A stretch of 64,000 bases of DNA from Acidobacteriota bacterium (GCA_003167215.1 PMTV01000014.1:268694-332693); one strand, 5' to 3'; positions 25,928 to 35,180 are shown, counted from the stretch's first letter. The notes: generated by a model from the sequence alone, not told the origin. Program-made: numbers and translations.

Positions 25928-26719
25928 CTACCTCATTCCGTCCAGGCTGGCGCGCAGCTTTCGAGTCGCGCGAAACAGCGAATTTTTCACCGTTTCCTCG
26001 GAAGTTCCCAACATGTCCCCGATGACTCGCAACTTCAGCCCTTGATAATGCTTCATCTCGAACACCATTCGCTCTCGCGGAGAAAGCCGCTCCAGCGCCG
26101 TCGCGATATGCTCGCCCAATTCCTGCCCTAGCAAATTTCTTTCCGGATTCGCAGCTGCTCTCATCTCCGGCTGGCGATCGAAGAAATCTCGCGTCCCGCC
26201 TTCTGCTTCTTCCGGCACCGGCGCCTGATCCTCACGCCGGCTCGTGCGACGCCGCAAATGATCGAGCGCCACATTCGTCACAATCCGGTAAAGCCAGGTG
26301 TAAAAGCTGCACTCAAACCGAAACCGGTGCAAATTCCGGTAAACCCGCAAAAAACTTTCCTGGTAAATATCCCGCGCGTCTTCCGGACGCTTCACCAAAT
26401 TCAACGCCAGACGCAGCACTTCGCGGTCAAAGCGCCGCACCAGTTCCTCGAACGCCAGGCGGTCTCCCGCTTGAGCGCTCCGCACGAGTGCTTGCTCTTC
26501 CGCAAGCTTCACCGTCGCTGCCGCGCGCGCATCACCTTCAAATGCGACGCTCATCCCCATGGTGTTTACCGCCGGTTTAGATTCGCTTCCGACCGCTTTT
26601 TCGGATTCGCGAACCCCGCTTTGCCCGGCATCTGGCCTTTCTGCGAGATTCGGATAAATAGACGGCTGCGCTGGCCGTTGGTGAGCACCCGCGGACGTTG
26701 ATTTCCCACTATCGGACAT
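25928..26719 (-). CDS. ECF-type RNA polymerase sigma factor (cassette 2)
   Basis: A 263-residue sigma factor (ATG at 26719; a GTG three codons upstream is also open). Region 2: LAFEELVRRFDREVLRLALN and the DARDIYQESFLRVYRNLHRF -10 contact; region 4: ALERLSPRERMVFEMKHYQG and HTH VIGDMLGTSEETVKNSLFRA. The core belongs to the RpoE-like group. An N-terminal extension of about 75 residues (Ser/Ala/Glu-rich) precedes region 2 and is unusual for ECF factors. It heads the operon sigma, HEAT anti-sigma, DUF4097, DUF4097, PDZ and ends 24 bases ahead of its anti-sigma gene. Confidence 0.9.
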   Translation of the reverse strand: MSDSGKSTSAGAHQRPAQPSIYPNLAERPDAGQSGVRESEKAVGSESKPAVNTMGMSVAFEGDARAAATVKLAEEQALVRSAQAGDRLAFEELVRRFDREVLRLALNLVKRPEDARDIYQESFLRVYRNLHRFRFECSFYTWLYRIVTNVALDHLRRRTSRREDQAPVPEEAEGGTRDFFDRQPEMRAAANPERNLLGQELGEHIATALERLSPRERMVFEMKHYQGLKLRVIGDMLGTSEETVKNSLFRATRKLRASLDGMR

Positions 26720-26865
26720 TAGCCCCACAGCTTGTCCCTAATTGCGATGCGTCATTGCTGTAATCTGCTGCAAAGCAAGCTCTTAAAAGCCTAGGCGATT
26801 CAGCAATCCGCTCTTCTACAGTTGCGCGAATTAATCCGGAAATTGAATTGCACGGCGTGCGCCAA

Positions 26866-27078
26866 TCAGAGCTTTCCGCCCAATCGGATCAATCCATACA
26901 CCGCCAGACAGATCACGAAATCGATCAGGCTGCCCCAATCCAGAAGAAATCCTTGGTGTCGAAGCGCCTGCGGAAGATGAGGAACCAGCGAAAAATAGTA
27001 AATTGCATTACCCAAAAGAATGGCTACAGTATATTCGATCCATCGCCGAAGGCTGACTCCGAGAAATTTGCGTTCCAT
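26866..27078 (-). CDS. Small two-helix membrane protein
   Basis: A 70-residue protein with two predicted TM helices (YTVAILLGNAIYYFSLVPHL and SLIDFVICLAVYGLIRLG) joined by a short polar loop. It opens MERKFLGVSLRRWIEY, positive-inside. I recall similar short membrane proteins in Acidobacteriota but know no function. The SD is weak. It sits between the sigma operon and the DUF2277 gene. Confidence 0.55.
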   Translation of the reverse strand: MERKFLGVSLRRWIEYTVAILLGNAIYYFSLVPHLPQALRHQGFLLDWGSLIDFVICLAVYGLIRLGGKL

Positions 27079-27155
27079 GAGCTTTGCGTCGCGTGTCGGC
27101 AGCTAATAAACAAATATAGAGTAGCCGGTGCAAGCCGATGGGAAGTAGAGAAGGT

Positions 27156-27437
27156 TCAACCGCGTGCCGCAGTAGCGAATCTTTCTGTAGACCGAGCTTT
27201 GGCTTTCGCGGCTTCCTCTTCTCGATTCCTAGGCGATGAATTCGTTTGCAGCGAACGGAGAAACAGGCTCGATATTTCCGCGATTTCATCCACGGCACCC
27301 TGAAACGCAGCTTCGTTTGCCTTCGACGGTTTGCTGAAGCCGCTGATCTTCCTCACGAATTGAAGCGAAGCGTTCCGAATCTCCTGTTCAGTAACGGGCG
27401 GATCGAAATTGAAAAGAATCTTGATGTTTCTGCACAT
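27156..27437 (-). CDS. DUF2277-family protein
   Basis: A 93-residue protein opening MCRNIKILFNFDPPVT, with SGFSKPSKANEAAF and AVDEIAEIS, the hallmark pattern of DUF2277. These are small soluble proteins of unknown function, usually encoded alone. The SD GAGGTGA is well placed 6 bases before the ATG. The C-terminal 25 residues are a Lys/Arg/Ala-rich tail. Confidence 0.85.
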   Translation of the reverse strand: MCRNIKILFNFDPPVTEQEIRNASLQFVRKISGFSKPSKANEAAFQGAVDEIAEISSLFLRSLQTNSSPRNREEEAAKAKARSTERFATAARG

Positions 27438-27735
27438 TAGCTGTCACCTCAAGATGTCGCAACTCTCGACTTGCGACCGCAAAAGACGATCCCTTCTTAT
27501 CTGGCAAGACCTGGAAGCATATTCCAAGGATTGCCTCTTTCGGCATTCTACACCGTCTTTTCTCGCGCGAAAGTCGCGCACGGGGTCGGCCGCCTTGCCT
27601 CATGACCTGTTCATTAATCTAACTCATTGGATAATCGGGTAGCTCTGCTGTCTTGTATGTTCTGAGCCGAAACAACTACCCTTGAAAAGCTAAAAGCTAG
27701 AGGATGCGCCGCTCGTCAAGCAACGGAGGTGGGTC
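27438..27735. other. Intergenic region, no gene supported
   Basis: About 300 bases upstream of the DUF2277 gene and of the divergent membrane-protein gene. Short open frames exist on both strands but have no start context or recognisable product. No hairpin or promoter stands out apart from the SD at its right end. Confidence 0.4.
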
Positions 27736-28492
27736 TTGTCCTACCAGGAAGCAGACCGAAGGACTATGTGGCTCTTACCTTTGAGTGGACTCGTCTCGGG
27801 GCTCGCGACGAGCGTTCTTATGCGCCGTTTCGGACAGGTTCAGCTGTTGGATGGAATTGTCTTTGCTTTGTTGCTGGTAGGGCTGCTTGGGCATTTTGGG
27901 AATCCTACACAACCTTTGGAAAGCCGCGGTATTGATTGTAGTTACTACAGCCGCGTACTTTTTTGCGTTTGAAGTGGCGTTCGGACTCCAGCTTGAGCAT
28001 CCCGATATCGTGCCAAAAGCCGAACAATGGAGAGAACCGGCGTCTCCGATCGCACTTTTTGTCGGCGGATTAGTAGGCGGATTTATTGTATTCGGCGCGT
28101 TGATCATTTTGTTTCGGCCAGGGAAGAGTATGGGAAGTCTGGTGTTGAAGGTGTTAGTGGGGACAGTTCTTAGCGGAATATTGGGGGTTGTTGGGTGGGC
28201 GCTTCGGTCATCAGTAGGCGCCGGAATTTGGCATGTCTTTCATATTTTCCACCTTACCCCGAGTTGGGAGTTGAGCCCGCGGGAATGGTACGGTGACGAA
28301 TACGACTACGGAGAAACGAGCCGTATGTATTCGATCTATGTTGTATGGCAGACCGGGGTCGCCGCGGTCGCGGCAGTGATGCTTCGCCCCATGAGTGCCC
28401 CGCTGAAGTCCGAGGCCCTACATTCAAATCCTCATTCTGCGGTCCCAGGAAGCAGCGCGAAGGGTCGGCCGCCCGCTTTCTACAAGTCCTAA
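27736..28492 (+). pseudogene. Membrane protein split by an apparent frameshift near 27887-27900
   Basis: Two overlapping frames look like parts of one protein. The first starts at TTG 27736 with a strong SD (GGAGGTG, 5 bases) and gives MWLLPLSGLVSGLATSVLM to LLLVGLLG, then runs into unrelated residues and stops at 27972. The second frame, open from 27887 to 28492, continues smoothly as ILHNLWKAAVLIVVTTAAYF with three further TM segments (IALFVGGLVGGFIVFGALI, LVLKVLVGTVLSGILGVVG, VVWQTGVAAVAAVML). The join lies in the overlap near CATTTTGGGAATCC. This could be a real frameshift, a base-calling error, or recoding. The family is not recognised. Confidence 0.6.
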
Positions 28493-28505
28493 CTTTTCTC
28501 AATCT

Positions 28506-28518
28506 AGAGTCTGACTCT
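28506..28518. promoter_or_regulatory. Short perfect inverted repeat upstream of the SDR gene
   Basis: AGAGTC-T-GACTCT. About 80 bases before the SDR start; a possible operator, or a weak end signal for the previous gene. No T tract follows. Confidence 0.25.
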
Positions 28519-28598
28519 GCGCATCAGATACGTGATCGCGTTTACGTAATCGCGTAAGTCGCGAGCACCGCGATTGTAAAAAGGCCAAAGGAGATTTT

Positions 28599-29339
28599 AT
28601 GTCTACATTAAATAAGAAAGTAGCACTCGTCACCGGCGGCTCGCGTGGTATTGGGGCCGCGATCGCGAAGCGTCTGGCCGCTGATGGAGCGGTCGTGGCC
28701 ATTACCTACTCGAAAGACGCAAACGCCGCCTCTTCGATTGTCAAAGCGATTGAACAAGCAGGCGGAAAAGCCGTCGCGTTTCAAGCCGACGCCGCGGACG
28801 CCGATGCAGTTAGAGCCGCGGTCGAGAAAACCGTCACCACACTCGGCAGGATCGACGTGCTTGTGAACAACGCCGGCACCGCCATTCCGAAAAAGTTCGA
28901 AGACGCCACGCTCGAGGAACTGGACCGCGTGTTTAACATCAATGTCCGCGGCACAATGATCGCCACACAGGCCGCTCTGAAGCACATGAACAACGGCGGT
29001 CGCATCATCATGATCGGCTCCTGCGTCGGCGAGCGTATGATGACGCCCGGTTTGGTCCCCTACTCGGCCACCAAGGGAGCCATCAAGATGTTTAGTCAGG
29101 GGTTGTCCAGAGAGGTGGGCAGCCGCGGCATCACGGTCAACAATATCCAGCCGGGTCCGATCGACACCGACTTGAACCCTGCTGCAGGCGAATGGGCCGT
29201 GCCGCAAAAAGCCGCCACAGCGCTCAACCGCTACGGAAAAGTTGAGGAGGTTGCCGCGCTAGTCGCATTCGTTGCCGGCCCCGAGGCGTCCTATATCACC
29301 GGCGCCAACCTGACCGTCGACGGCGGCACGAACGCCTAA
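28599..29339 (+). CDS. Short-chain dehydrogenase/reductase (FabG-like)
   Basis: A 246-residue classical SDR with the NAD(P)-binding TGGSRGIGAA (near 12), the NNAG structural motif (VLVNNAGTA), a catalytic Ser in IMIGSC and the YSATK active site (near 158), ending in the usual ITGANLTVDGG. The residue after the first beta strand (Y-S-K in VVAITYSKDA) suggests NADPH preference. The SD AAAGGAG precedes the ATG. The substrate cannot be inferred; the gene stands alone. It is followed by a short GC hairpin and the decayed region. Confidence 0.9.
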   Translation: MSTLNKKVALVTGGSRGIGAAIAKRLAADGAVVAITYSKDANAASSIVKAIEQAGGKAVAFQADAADADAVRAAVEKTVTTLGRIDVLVNNAGTAIPKKFEDATLEELDRVFNINVRGTMIATQAALKHMNNGGRIIMIGSCVGERMMTPGLVPYSATKGAIKMFSQGLSREVGSRGITVNNIQPGPIDTDLNPAAGEWAVPQKAATALNRYGKVEEVAALVAFVAGPEASYITGANLTVDGGTNA

Positions 29340-29390
29340 CTGAAACCGATCACGCAAAGGGGCTCTCGACGGAGCCCGCCGCGGAAACGA

Positions 29391-29759
29391 TCAGAAGGCG
29401 AAAGGAACACCGATTGTCGGAGCGAAGTTGCTGTGGTGGTTATAGGGGACGCCGGGGCCGTGAGGAATGGCGATGGCCAGACCGCCGTCCACGTAGGAAT
29501 ACGCAATTCCGGCAAAACCGTCGAAACGCTTGGTGAAGTGATGGTCTAGATAGGTTGACACCTCGTTGAGGGTGCCCGCGCAGGAAGCGCGGAAACCGGC
29601 TGAGGCCGAGCACTCCGGCGGAAGACGGAAGTCATTCTGCCGCTGTTGATACCAGGACAAAGTGACGTCGGTTTTGCTGCGGTAAGTGTATTTCACGCCC
29701 GTCCACCAGATATTCACCAACTTCTCAGAATCAAGATTGTTGTCTTCGACCCCGCTCAT
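29391..29759 (-). pseudogene. C-terminal remnant of an outer-membrane porin
   Basis: The 122 residues read as the end of a beta-barrel: alternating strands (WTGVKYTYRSKTDVTLSWYQ, YLDHHFTKRFDGFAGIAYS) closing with APTIGVPFAF, an aromatic beta-signal. There is no signal peptide or N-terminal barrel half upstream; the sequence turns directly into a different gene fragment on the opposite strand at 29758. Most likely a truncated porin left by recombination. Confidence 0.65.
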
Positions 29760-30336
29760 GATTCAGTCCACCACGGACAGCATCAACACCGTATATGGCA
29801 TCGTGTGGCGGATGACGCCTTCCATTTACCTAGTCGCTTGGATAGTCATGGCCATTGGCTACACGTATAGCGGCGCCATGAAAATGACGAGTCTGTCATG
29901 GTGCGATGGCAGCGCTTTGGAACGGATACTCTCAAACCCTTTGGCGAGGCCCGGAAATCTTCGGCTCTGCCTCCTCGCGCTTCCGCCTGTATTGTTGAAG
30001 AGCGCCACATGGGGTAGCCTTGGATTGGAAATTGCATTTGCGCCGCTGGCGTTGTTTCGGCGAGCTCGCCCATGGATTTGGAGCGCTATGCTGTCCCTCC
30101 ATCTTGGCCTGCTGCTTCTAATCTCGTTTCCCGACCTGACCGCTGGAATGGTTCTTCTCCACCTATTTACGTTCAACCCCGCTTGGCTCCGCTGTGGCCG
30201 CCGTTTCGAACGAATTTTACATCCCCGGCTTTGGCACGGGACGCGACGCGAGTGCCTCTGTAGTCCTCGCGACGTTGATTCCAATTGGCGAATAGAGAGG
30301 CTCATTGTCGTCGGTAAAGAGGAACTCCACGCCTGA
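29758..30336 (+). pseudogene. Truncated HTTM-like membrane protein fragment
   Basis: The frame (open from 29686) encodes several hydrophobic helices (IYLVAWIVMAIGYTYSGAMK, LCLLALPPVLLKSATWGSLG, SAMLSLHLGLLLLISFPDL) and MVLLHLFTFNPAWL, which resembles the C-terminal part of HTTM/DoxX-like membrane proteins often paired with DCC-type thiol proteins. The N-terminal helices of such proteins are missing, and the residues after FNPAWL lose any pattern. It abuts the porin remnant head to head. Read as a decayed fragment. Confidence 0.5.
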
Positions 30337-30482
30337 TTACCGCAGCGCTAATCGAATACTGACCCACTAGCTACAAAGCCGCCATCCGTAGCGAGGAACA
30401 CCTTCCGAGCCGACAGTGGTATAAAAGTCCTGCGAGTCCCCTTGCGCGAAAGCATCAGCCACTGCTCGCAGCCCGTGAACGC

Positions 30483-32600
30483 ATGAGCGTCTCTTTGTCG
30501 AATCCGGTGAAGTATCTTCGAGGCGTCGGCCCGCATCGCGCCGCAATCCTCGAAGAGCGCGGCTTGCCCACCGTCGGCGATTTGCTCGGCTATCTTCCCT
30601 TCCGTTACGAAGACCGCATCCGTTTCACGCCCATCGCGGAAGTTATTCCCGGCCAGGTGCACACCATCCTCGCGGAAGTCACCGCCGGCGGAGGCGGCAC
30701 GGTACGCTTCGCGCGCGGCCGCGCCGCAATTTTCCACGCTTCGTTTCGCGACGGTTCCGGCACTCTCCACGCCCGCTTCTTCCACGGCGCATACCTCGAA
30801 GCCACCATGAAAGAAGGCCGCCGTTTCGTTCTGCACGGAAAAGTGGACGTGGACCCTTATCGCCCCGCTCGCCTTGAAATGGTGAATCCGCAAATCGAAT
30901 CCGTAGGCGCCGCCGAAACCGCCGCAACCGATTCCACCGAAGTGGGCCGTATCGTCCCAATCTACGAAGCACTCGGCGGCATCAGCTCGCGAATGCTCCG
31001 CCGCATTATTTACACCGTACTAAACAATTTCGACGGAAATATTCCTGACGCGCTCCCCCCCGAAATCCGTGAACGTTATCGCTTTCCATCTCGGCGCGAT
31101 GCCCTGCTCTACGCGCACTTCCCTCCCAAGAATGAAAGCATCGAGTTGCTGAACAGTTTTCGCAGCCCCGCGCAAACGCGTCTGATCTTCGAAGAGTTTT
31201 TCTACTACCAACTCGCCCTCGCTCTCCGCCGTTCGCGCGATCACGCTCAAAAAGGCATCGCCATGCGCGTCCGCGAGGAACAAATCCGCGGCGCCGTGAA
31301 GCGCATCCTTCCATTCAAGCCAACCGCCGCCCAAAAACGCGTCCTCGTCGAAATCGCCGCAGATCTTGAGCGCCCCTATCCCATGCACCGCCTCCTCGAA
31401 GGCGATGTCGGCAGCGGCAAAACAATCGTCGCGTTCGAAGCCGCCACCATCGTGATTGAAAACGGCTACCAGGTCGCCCTCATGGCGCCCACGGAAATTC
31501 TTGCCGCGCAGCATTATCTTTCCGCCCGCCGCATCTTTAAGAATGCGGGTTACGGCGTCGAACTGATCGTAAGCGGCAGATCGAAATCAGTAAAGGATTC
31601 CGCACTCGCGCGCGCGGAAAGCGGCGAAGCACAAATTATCGTCGGCACGCATGCCTTGATCGAAAATCCCGTCATATTCAAAAAGCTCGGCATGGTTATC
31701 GTGGACGAGCAGCATCGTTTCGGCGTCCTCCAGCGCAAGCGCCTCACCGAGAAGGGCGATTCTCCGCACGTTCTTGTGATGACCGCTACTCCCATCCCTC
31801 GCACGCTCGCTCTCACGCTCTACGGCGACCTCGATCTCTCCGTGATTGATGAAATGCCCCCCGGACGCACCCCCATCGAAACTCGCTGGAGCGAAGAAAC
31901 GCAACTCCCCGGCGTCTGGGAATTCCTCCGCCGCGAAATTGCGCGCGGACGCCAGGCTTACATCGTCTATCCCGTAATCGAAGAATCGAAGCAGGAGCTA
32001 AAAGCCGCCACAGCGGAATTCGAACGCCTGGCGAAAAATGTATTCCCAAAATTGCGCGTTGGTTTGCTTCACGGCCGCCTGAAGAACGACGAGAAAGACG
32101 CCGTAATGGAGCAATTCCGCCGCAACGAAATCCAAGTCCTCGTTGCTACCACCGTAATCGAAGTTGGCGTGGACGTCCCCAACGCAACCATGATGGTCAT
32201 CGAGCACGCCGACCGATTCGGCCTCGCGCAACTCCACCAGCTCCGCGGAAGAATCGGCCGCGGCACCGAGAAATCTCAATGCATCCTCATCGCGCCGAAG
32301 AAAATTACGGGAGACGCGCAAGCCCGCCTGGAAACCATGGTCGCCACATCCAATGGATTTGAAATCGCCGAACGCGATTTGAAACTCCGAGGTCCCGGCG
32401 AATTTTTCGGCACGCGCCAGCATGGCGATGCGGCATTTTCGGTCGCCCAACCTCTGCGCGACCACGAACTCCTCGAGTTCGCGCGCCGCGAAGCCTTCGC
32501 CCTCGCCGAAGATCCCGCCAAAGCCGCCGAAGTGGTCGCGCGTCTGGAATCGTTCAGCGCCGCCTGGCACAAACGCTACCAGCTCGCCTCCGTGGGATAA
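30483..32600 (+). CDS. recG: ATP-dependent DNA helicase RecG
   Basis: Branch-migration helicase that remodels stalled forks and Holliday junctions. 705 residues, normal RecG length. The N-terminal wedge/OB region opens VKYLRGVGPHRAAILEERGL; superfamily-2 motifs follow: motif I LEGDVGSGKT (near 308), motif Ia APTEILAAQH, motif II VDEQHRFG, motif III MTATPIPRT, motif VI QLRGRIGRG. The C-terminal RecG segment (RDLKLRGPGEFFGTRQHG) is complete. The SD is weak. rsmD follows 67 bases downstream on the same strand. Confidence 0.97.
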   Translation: MSVSLSNPVKYLRGVGPHRAAILEERGLPTVGDLLGYLPFRYEDRIRFTPIAEVIPGQVHTILAEVTAGGGGTVRFARGRAAIFHASFRDGSGTLHARFFHGAYLEATMKEGRRFVLHGKVDVDPYRPARLEMVNPQIESVGAAETAATDSTEVGRIVPIYEALGGISSRMLRRIIYTVLNNFDGNIPDALPPEIRERYRFPSRRDALLYAHFPPKNESIELLNSFRSPAQTRLIFEEFFYYQLALALRRSRDHAQKGIAMRVREEQIRGAVKRILPFKPTAAQKRVLVEIAADLERPYPMHRLLEGDVGSGKTIVAFEAATIVIENGYQVALMAPTEILAAQHYLSARRIFKNAGYGVELIVSGRSKSVKDSALARAESGEAQIIVGTHALIENPVIFKKLGMVIVDEQHRFGVLQRKRLTEKGDSPHVLVMTATPIPRTLALTLYGDLDLSVIDEMPPGRTPIETRWSEETQLPGVWEFLRREIARGRQAYIVYPVIEESKQELKAATAEFERLAKNVFPKLRVGLLHGRLKNDEKDAVMEQFRRNEIQVLVATTVIEVGVDVPNATMMVIEHADRFGLAQLHQLRGRIGRGTEKSQCILIAPKKITGDAQARLETMVATSNGFEIAERDLKLRGPGEFFGTRQHGDAAFSVAQPLRDHELLEFARREAFALAEDPAKAAEVVARLESFSAAWHKRYQLASVG

Positions 32601-32667
32601 TTTCCTGTCTCCGCACCTGGAAAACGAAAGTTAGGTTAAATTATTGATCGCCGCGTCTAACTAAATC

Positions 32668-33228
32668 ATGCGCGTAATCGCCGGAAAATACCGCAGCCGC
32701 CAACTGAGAACTCCAGGCTTCCTGGGCATCCGCCCCACCAGCGACCGCCTGCGCGAAACGCTCTTCAACATCCTCGGCCCTTCCGTCGAAGACTCGCTCT
32801 TCATCGACTTGTACGCCGGCACTGGCGCAATCGGAATCGAAGCCATCAGTCGCGGCGCGCGCGAAGTTTTCTTCATTGACCGCGATCCCGACTGCATTAG
32901 CCTGGTGCGACAAAACCTCGCATCCCTCGATATTCGCAGCGGCGTAGAAGTAATCTCAGCCAATGCCCTGCGTGGCCTCGATAAGCTCGCCGCTCGCCAC
33001 CTGGTCGCCGACTTCATTTTCTTCGACCCGCCCTATGCCGACGCCGGCTATTCGGACCTCCTCGAATATCTCGACGTATCGCATCTCGTCGCCCCGCGCG
33101 GCATCGTTATCGCCGAACACAGCTCAAAGCTGGATCTGCCCGAGCGCTTCGATCGCCTCGAGCGCACCCGCCTCCTCGAACAGGGCGATGCCGCACTAAG
33201 TTTCTACCGCCTCGCCGCCGCCGCTTAG
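32668..33228 (+). CDS. rsmD: 16S rRNA (guanine966-N2)-methyltransferase RsmD
   Basis: A 186-residue SAM-dependent methyltransferase: opening MRVIAGKYRSRQL, RPTSDRLRETLFNIL, SAM-binding DLYAGTGAIGIEAISRGA (near 50) and the catalytic DPPY motif FFDPPYAD (near 119). All match the RsmD family, which methylates G966 of 16S rRNA during 30S assembly. Downstream of recG; co-transcription is likely. Confidence 0.94.
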   Translation: MRVIAGKYRSRQLRTPGFLGIRPTSDRLRETLFNILGPSVEDSLFIDLYAGTGAIGIEAISRGAREVFFIDRDPDCISLVRQNLASLDIRSGVEVISANALRGLDKLAARHLVADFIFFDPPYADAGYSDLLEYLDVSHLVAPRGIVIAEHSSKLDLPERFDRLERTRLLEQGDAALSFYRLAAAA

Positions 33229-33297
33229 TAACATGGGTTCCCGAAAAGTCTCGGCCGGAGCAACATACTGCGCCTTCGAAACTGGAGAAAATAGATC

Positions 33298-35103
33298 ATG
33301 ACTTCCTTCGCTCGTCCCGTCATTACCTTGATTGTTTTGATCTGTGTCTTCACCCCAGTGTCTGTGCAGTCTCCTCATGCTCAGAACAACACGGCGACTC
33401 CAGCCGCCACTGACAGCCCCCGCGATCAACTCCGCTCCCTGTTTGACGAAGAGTGGCAATACACCTTGCGCGCCAACCCCGAGTGGGCCACGGCGCTAGG
33501 TGACCCCCGTTACAACGATCGCCTAAGTGACAACTCTCCCCAATTCTTCCAATCCGATTTGGAACAACGCCGCAAATTCCTAGCTCGCTTCGAAGCCATC
33601 GACCCGGCAACTCTTCCTCCGCAAGATGCGCTCAGCCGTCAGTTAATGATTCGCGCGCTCCACCAGCAGATACAGGGTGCCCAATTCAAAAATTGGGAGA
33701 TGCCCGTCAATCAAATGGATGGCCCGCATCTGGATCTCCCGGATTTGGTTGTACTAACTCCGTTCAATACGGTCGCCGACTACCGCAACTACGTCGCGCG
33801 CCTAAACCAGGTCCCGCGCTTGTTCGGTCAAGTGATCGCGAACATGCGCCAAGGCATGCTGGACGGCCTGATGCCTCCGCGCTATCTCCTCGAGAAAGTC
33901 GCCGCCGAAGCGGACGACATCGCTGCCAAGTCTGGCGAGAGCAGTCCCTTTGCCACGCCGCTGAAATCGTTTCCTTCGAGCGTCACCGCGCCGGAGCAGA
34001 AGCAGCTTCGCGAAGCCGTGCTCGCAGCTATCAACGAGCAGGTCGTTCCCGCTTACCAGCATTTCGCAGACTTCGTGCGCAAGGACTACGCGCCGCATGG
34101 ACGCACCGACCCCGGCATTTGGTCCCTGCCCGACGGAGCGGCACGCTACCGTTTCGAAATTCGCCAGATGACCACAACCGATCTGACGCCGGAACAAATT
34201 CACGAAATCGGCCTTAAGCAGGTGGACGAAACCGAAGCCGAGATGCTCGCCCTCGCCCACAAGCTCGGATTCAATGATCTGGCCACCCTCAACGATCACA
34301 TCAAAAACGACCGCCGCTTCTACGGCACTTCCGGCCAGCAGATCCTCGACCTCTACGCCAACTACGTGCGCGAAATGGAACCCGAACTCCCCAAGCTCTT
34401 CGGTCATCTTCCCAAGAGCAAACTTACAGTCATTCCCATGGAAGCTTCGCGTTCCAAAAATGCCGTTCCCGCCGACTATACCGACGGCACCGCGGATGGT
34501 TCGCGCCCGGGCCACATCAACGTAAACGAATGGGACCCCGAACATCGCCTCACATTAAATATTGAGGCCATCGCCTACCACGAAGGCATTCCCGGACATC
34601 ATCTGCAGATCTCGCTCGCTCAGGAATTACCCGACCTGCCTGAGTTCCGCAAGCACGCCGGTTACACCGCTTTCGTCGAAGGCTGGGCACTTTACTCAGA
34701 ACGGCTGGGCAAAGAGGTCGGACGCTATCAGGATCCCTATAGCGAGTACGGCAGGCTGGAAAACGAAATGTGGCGCGCCATTCGCCTCGTCATCGACACC
34801 GGCGTCCACGACAAGCACTGGTCCCGCGATCAAATGGTCGTCTTCTTCCATCGCTACACCGCCATGGACGAGCCGAATGTCCAAAGCGAAGTGGACCGCT
34901 ACATCGCGTGGCCCGGCCAAGCGCTCGCTTACAAACTCGGCCAGCTTGAAATTTTAAAATTGCGCCAGTCAGCCCGCCAAAAGCTAGGCGACAAATTCGA
35001 TCTGCGCGCATTCCACGATGAAGTCTTGGGAAATGGAGCGCTCCCCCTCGATGTTTTGGACTCGCAGGTAAACACCTGGATCGAAGGTCGCTCCAAGCAA
35101 TAG
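33298..35103 (+). CDS. Secreted DUF885 protein, predicted zinc metallopeptidase-like
   Basis: A 601-residue exported protein (signal FARPVITLIVLICVFTPVSV). The DUF885 domain fills the mature part: LRSLFDEEWQYTLRANPEWA near the start, and the conserved EAIAYHEGIPGHHLQISLAQ (near 425), whose His/Glu pattern is a predicted metal site. Near 460, AFVEGWALYSERLG supplies a further conserved Glu; VDRYIAWPGQALAYKLGQ follows near 540. DUF885 proteins are thought to be peptidases; substrate unknown. The SD GGAGA precedes the ATG. It appears monocistronic. Confidence 0.88.
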   Translation: MTSFARPVITLIVLICVFTPVSVQSPHAQNNTATPAATDSPRDQLRSLFDEEWQYTLRANPEWATALGDPRYNDRLSDNSPQFFQSDLEQRRKFLARFEAIDPATLPPQDALSRQLMIRALHQQIQGAQFKNWEMPVNQMDGPHLDLPDLVVLTPFNTVADYRNYVARLNQVPRLFGQVIANMRQGMLDGLMPPRYLLEKVAAEADDIAAKSGESSPFATPLKSFPSSVTAPEQKQLREAVLAAINEQVVPAYQHFADFVRKDYAPHGRTDPGIWSLPDGAARYRFEIRQMTTTDLTPEQIHEIGLKQVDETEAEMLALAHKLGFNDLATLNDHIKNDRRFYGTSGQQILDLYANYVREMEPELPKLFGHLPKSKLTVIPMEASRSKNAVPADYTDGTADGSRPGHINVNEWDPEHRLTLNIEAIAYHEGIPGHHLQISLAQELPDLPEFRKHAGYTAFVEGWALYSERLGKEVGRYQDPYSEYGRLENEMWRAIRLVIDTGVHDKHWSRDQMVVFFHRYTAMDEPNVQSEVDRYIAWPGQALAYKLGQLEILKLRQSARQKLGDKFDLRAFHDEVLGNGALPLDVLDSQVNTWIEGRSKQ

Positions 35104-35180
35104 CTGCGTCGCATGTGGAAAGGCGAAGCGCGAAACGTATTCTTCGAAGTCTCGCCGCACGGCGTGACATCGTCACCCTG

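Noticed and set aside
26848..27303. Plus-strand frame of 151 codons opposite the small membrane protein and DUF2277 genes
   Set aside because: Antisense to two better-supported genes (one with a hallmark DUF2277 start and a good SD).
27409..27642. Small plus-strand ORF sharing a DLEAYSKDC-like peptide with the region near 57544-57600
   Set aside because: The two stretches match at about 20 of 27 bases, but hundreds of such pairs are expected by chance in a 64-kb window. No start context.
29355..29375. Hairpin GGGCTC/GAGCCC after the SDR gene as a terminator
   Set aside because: Short stem without a T tract on either strand.
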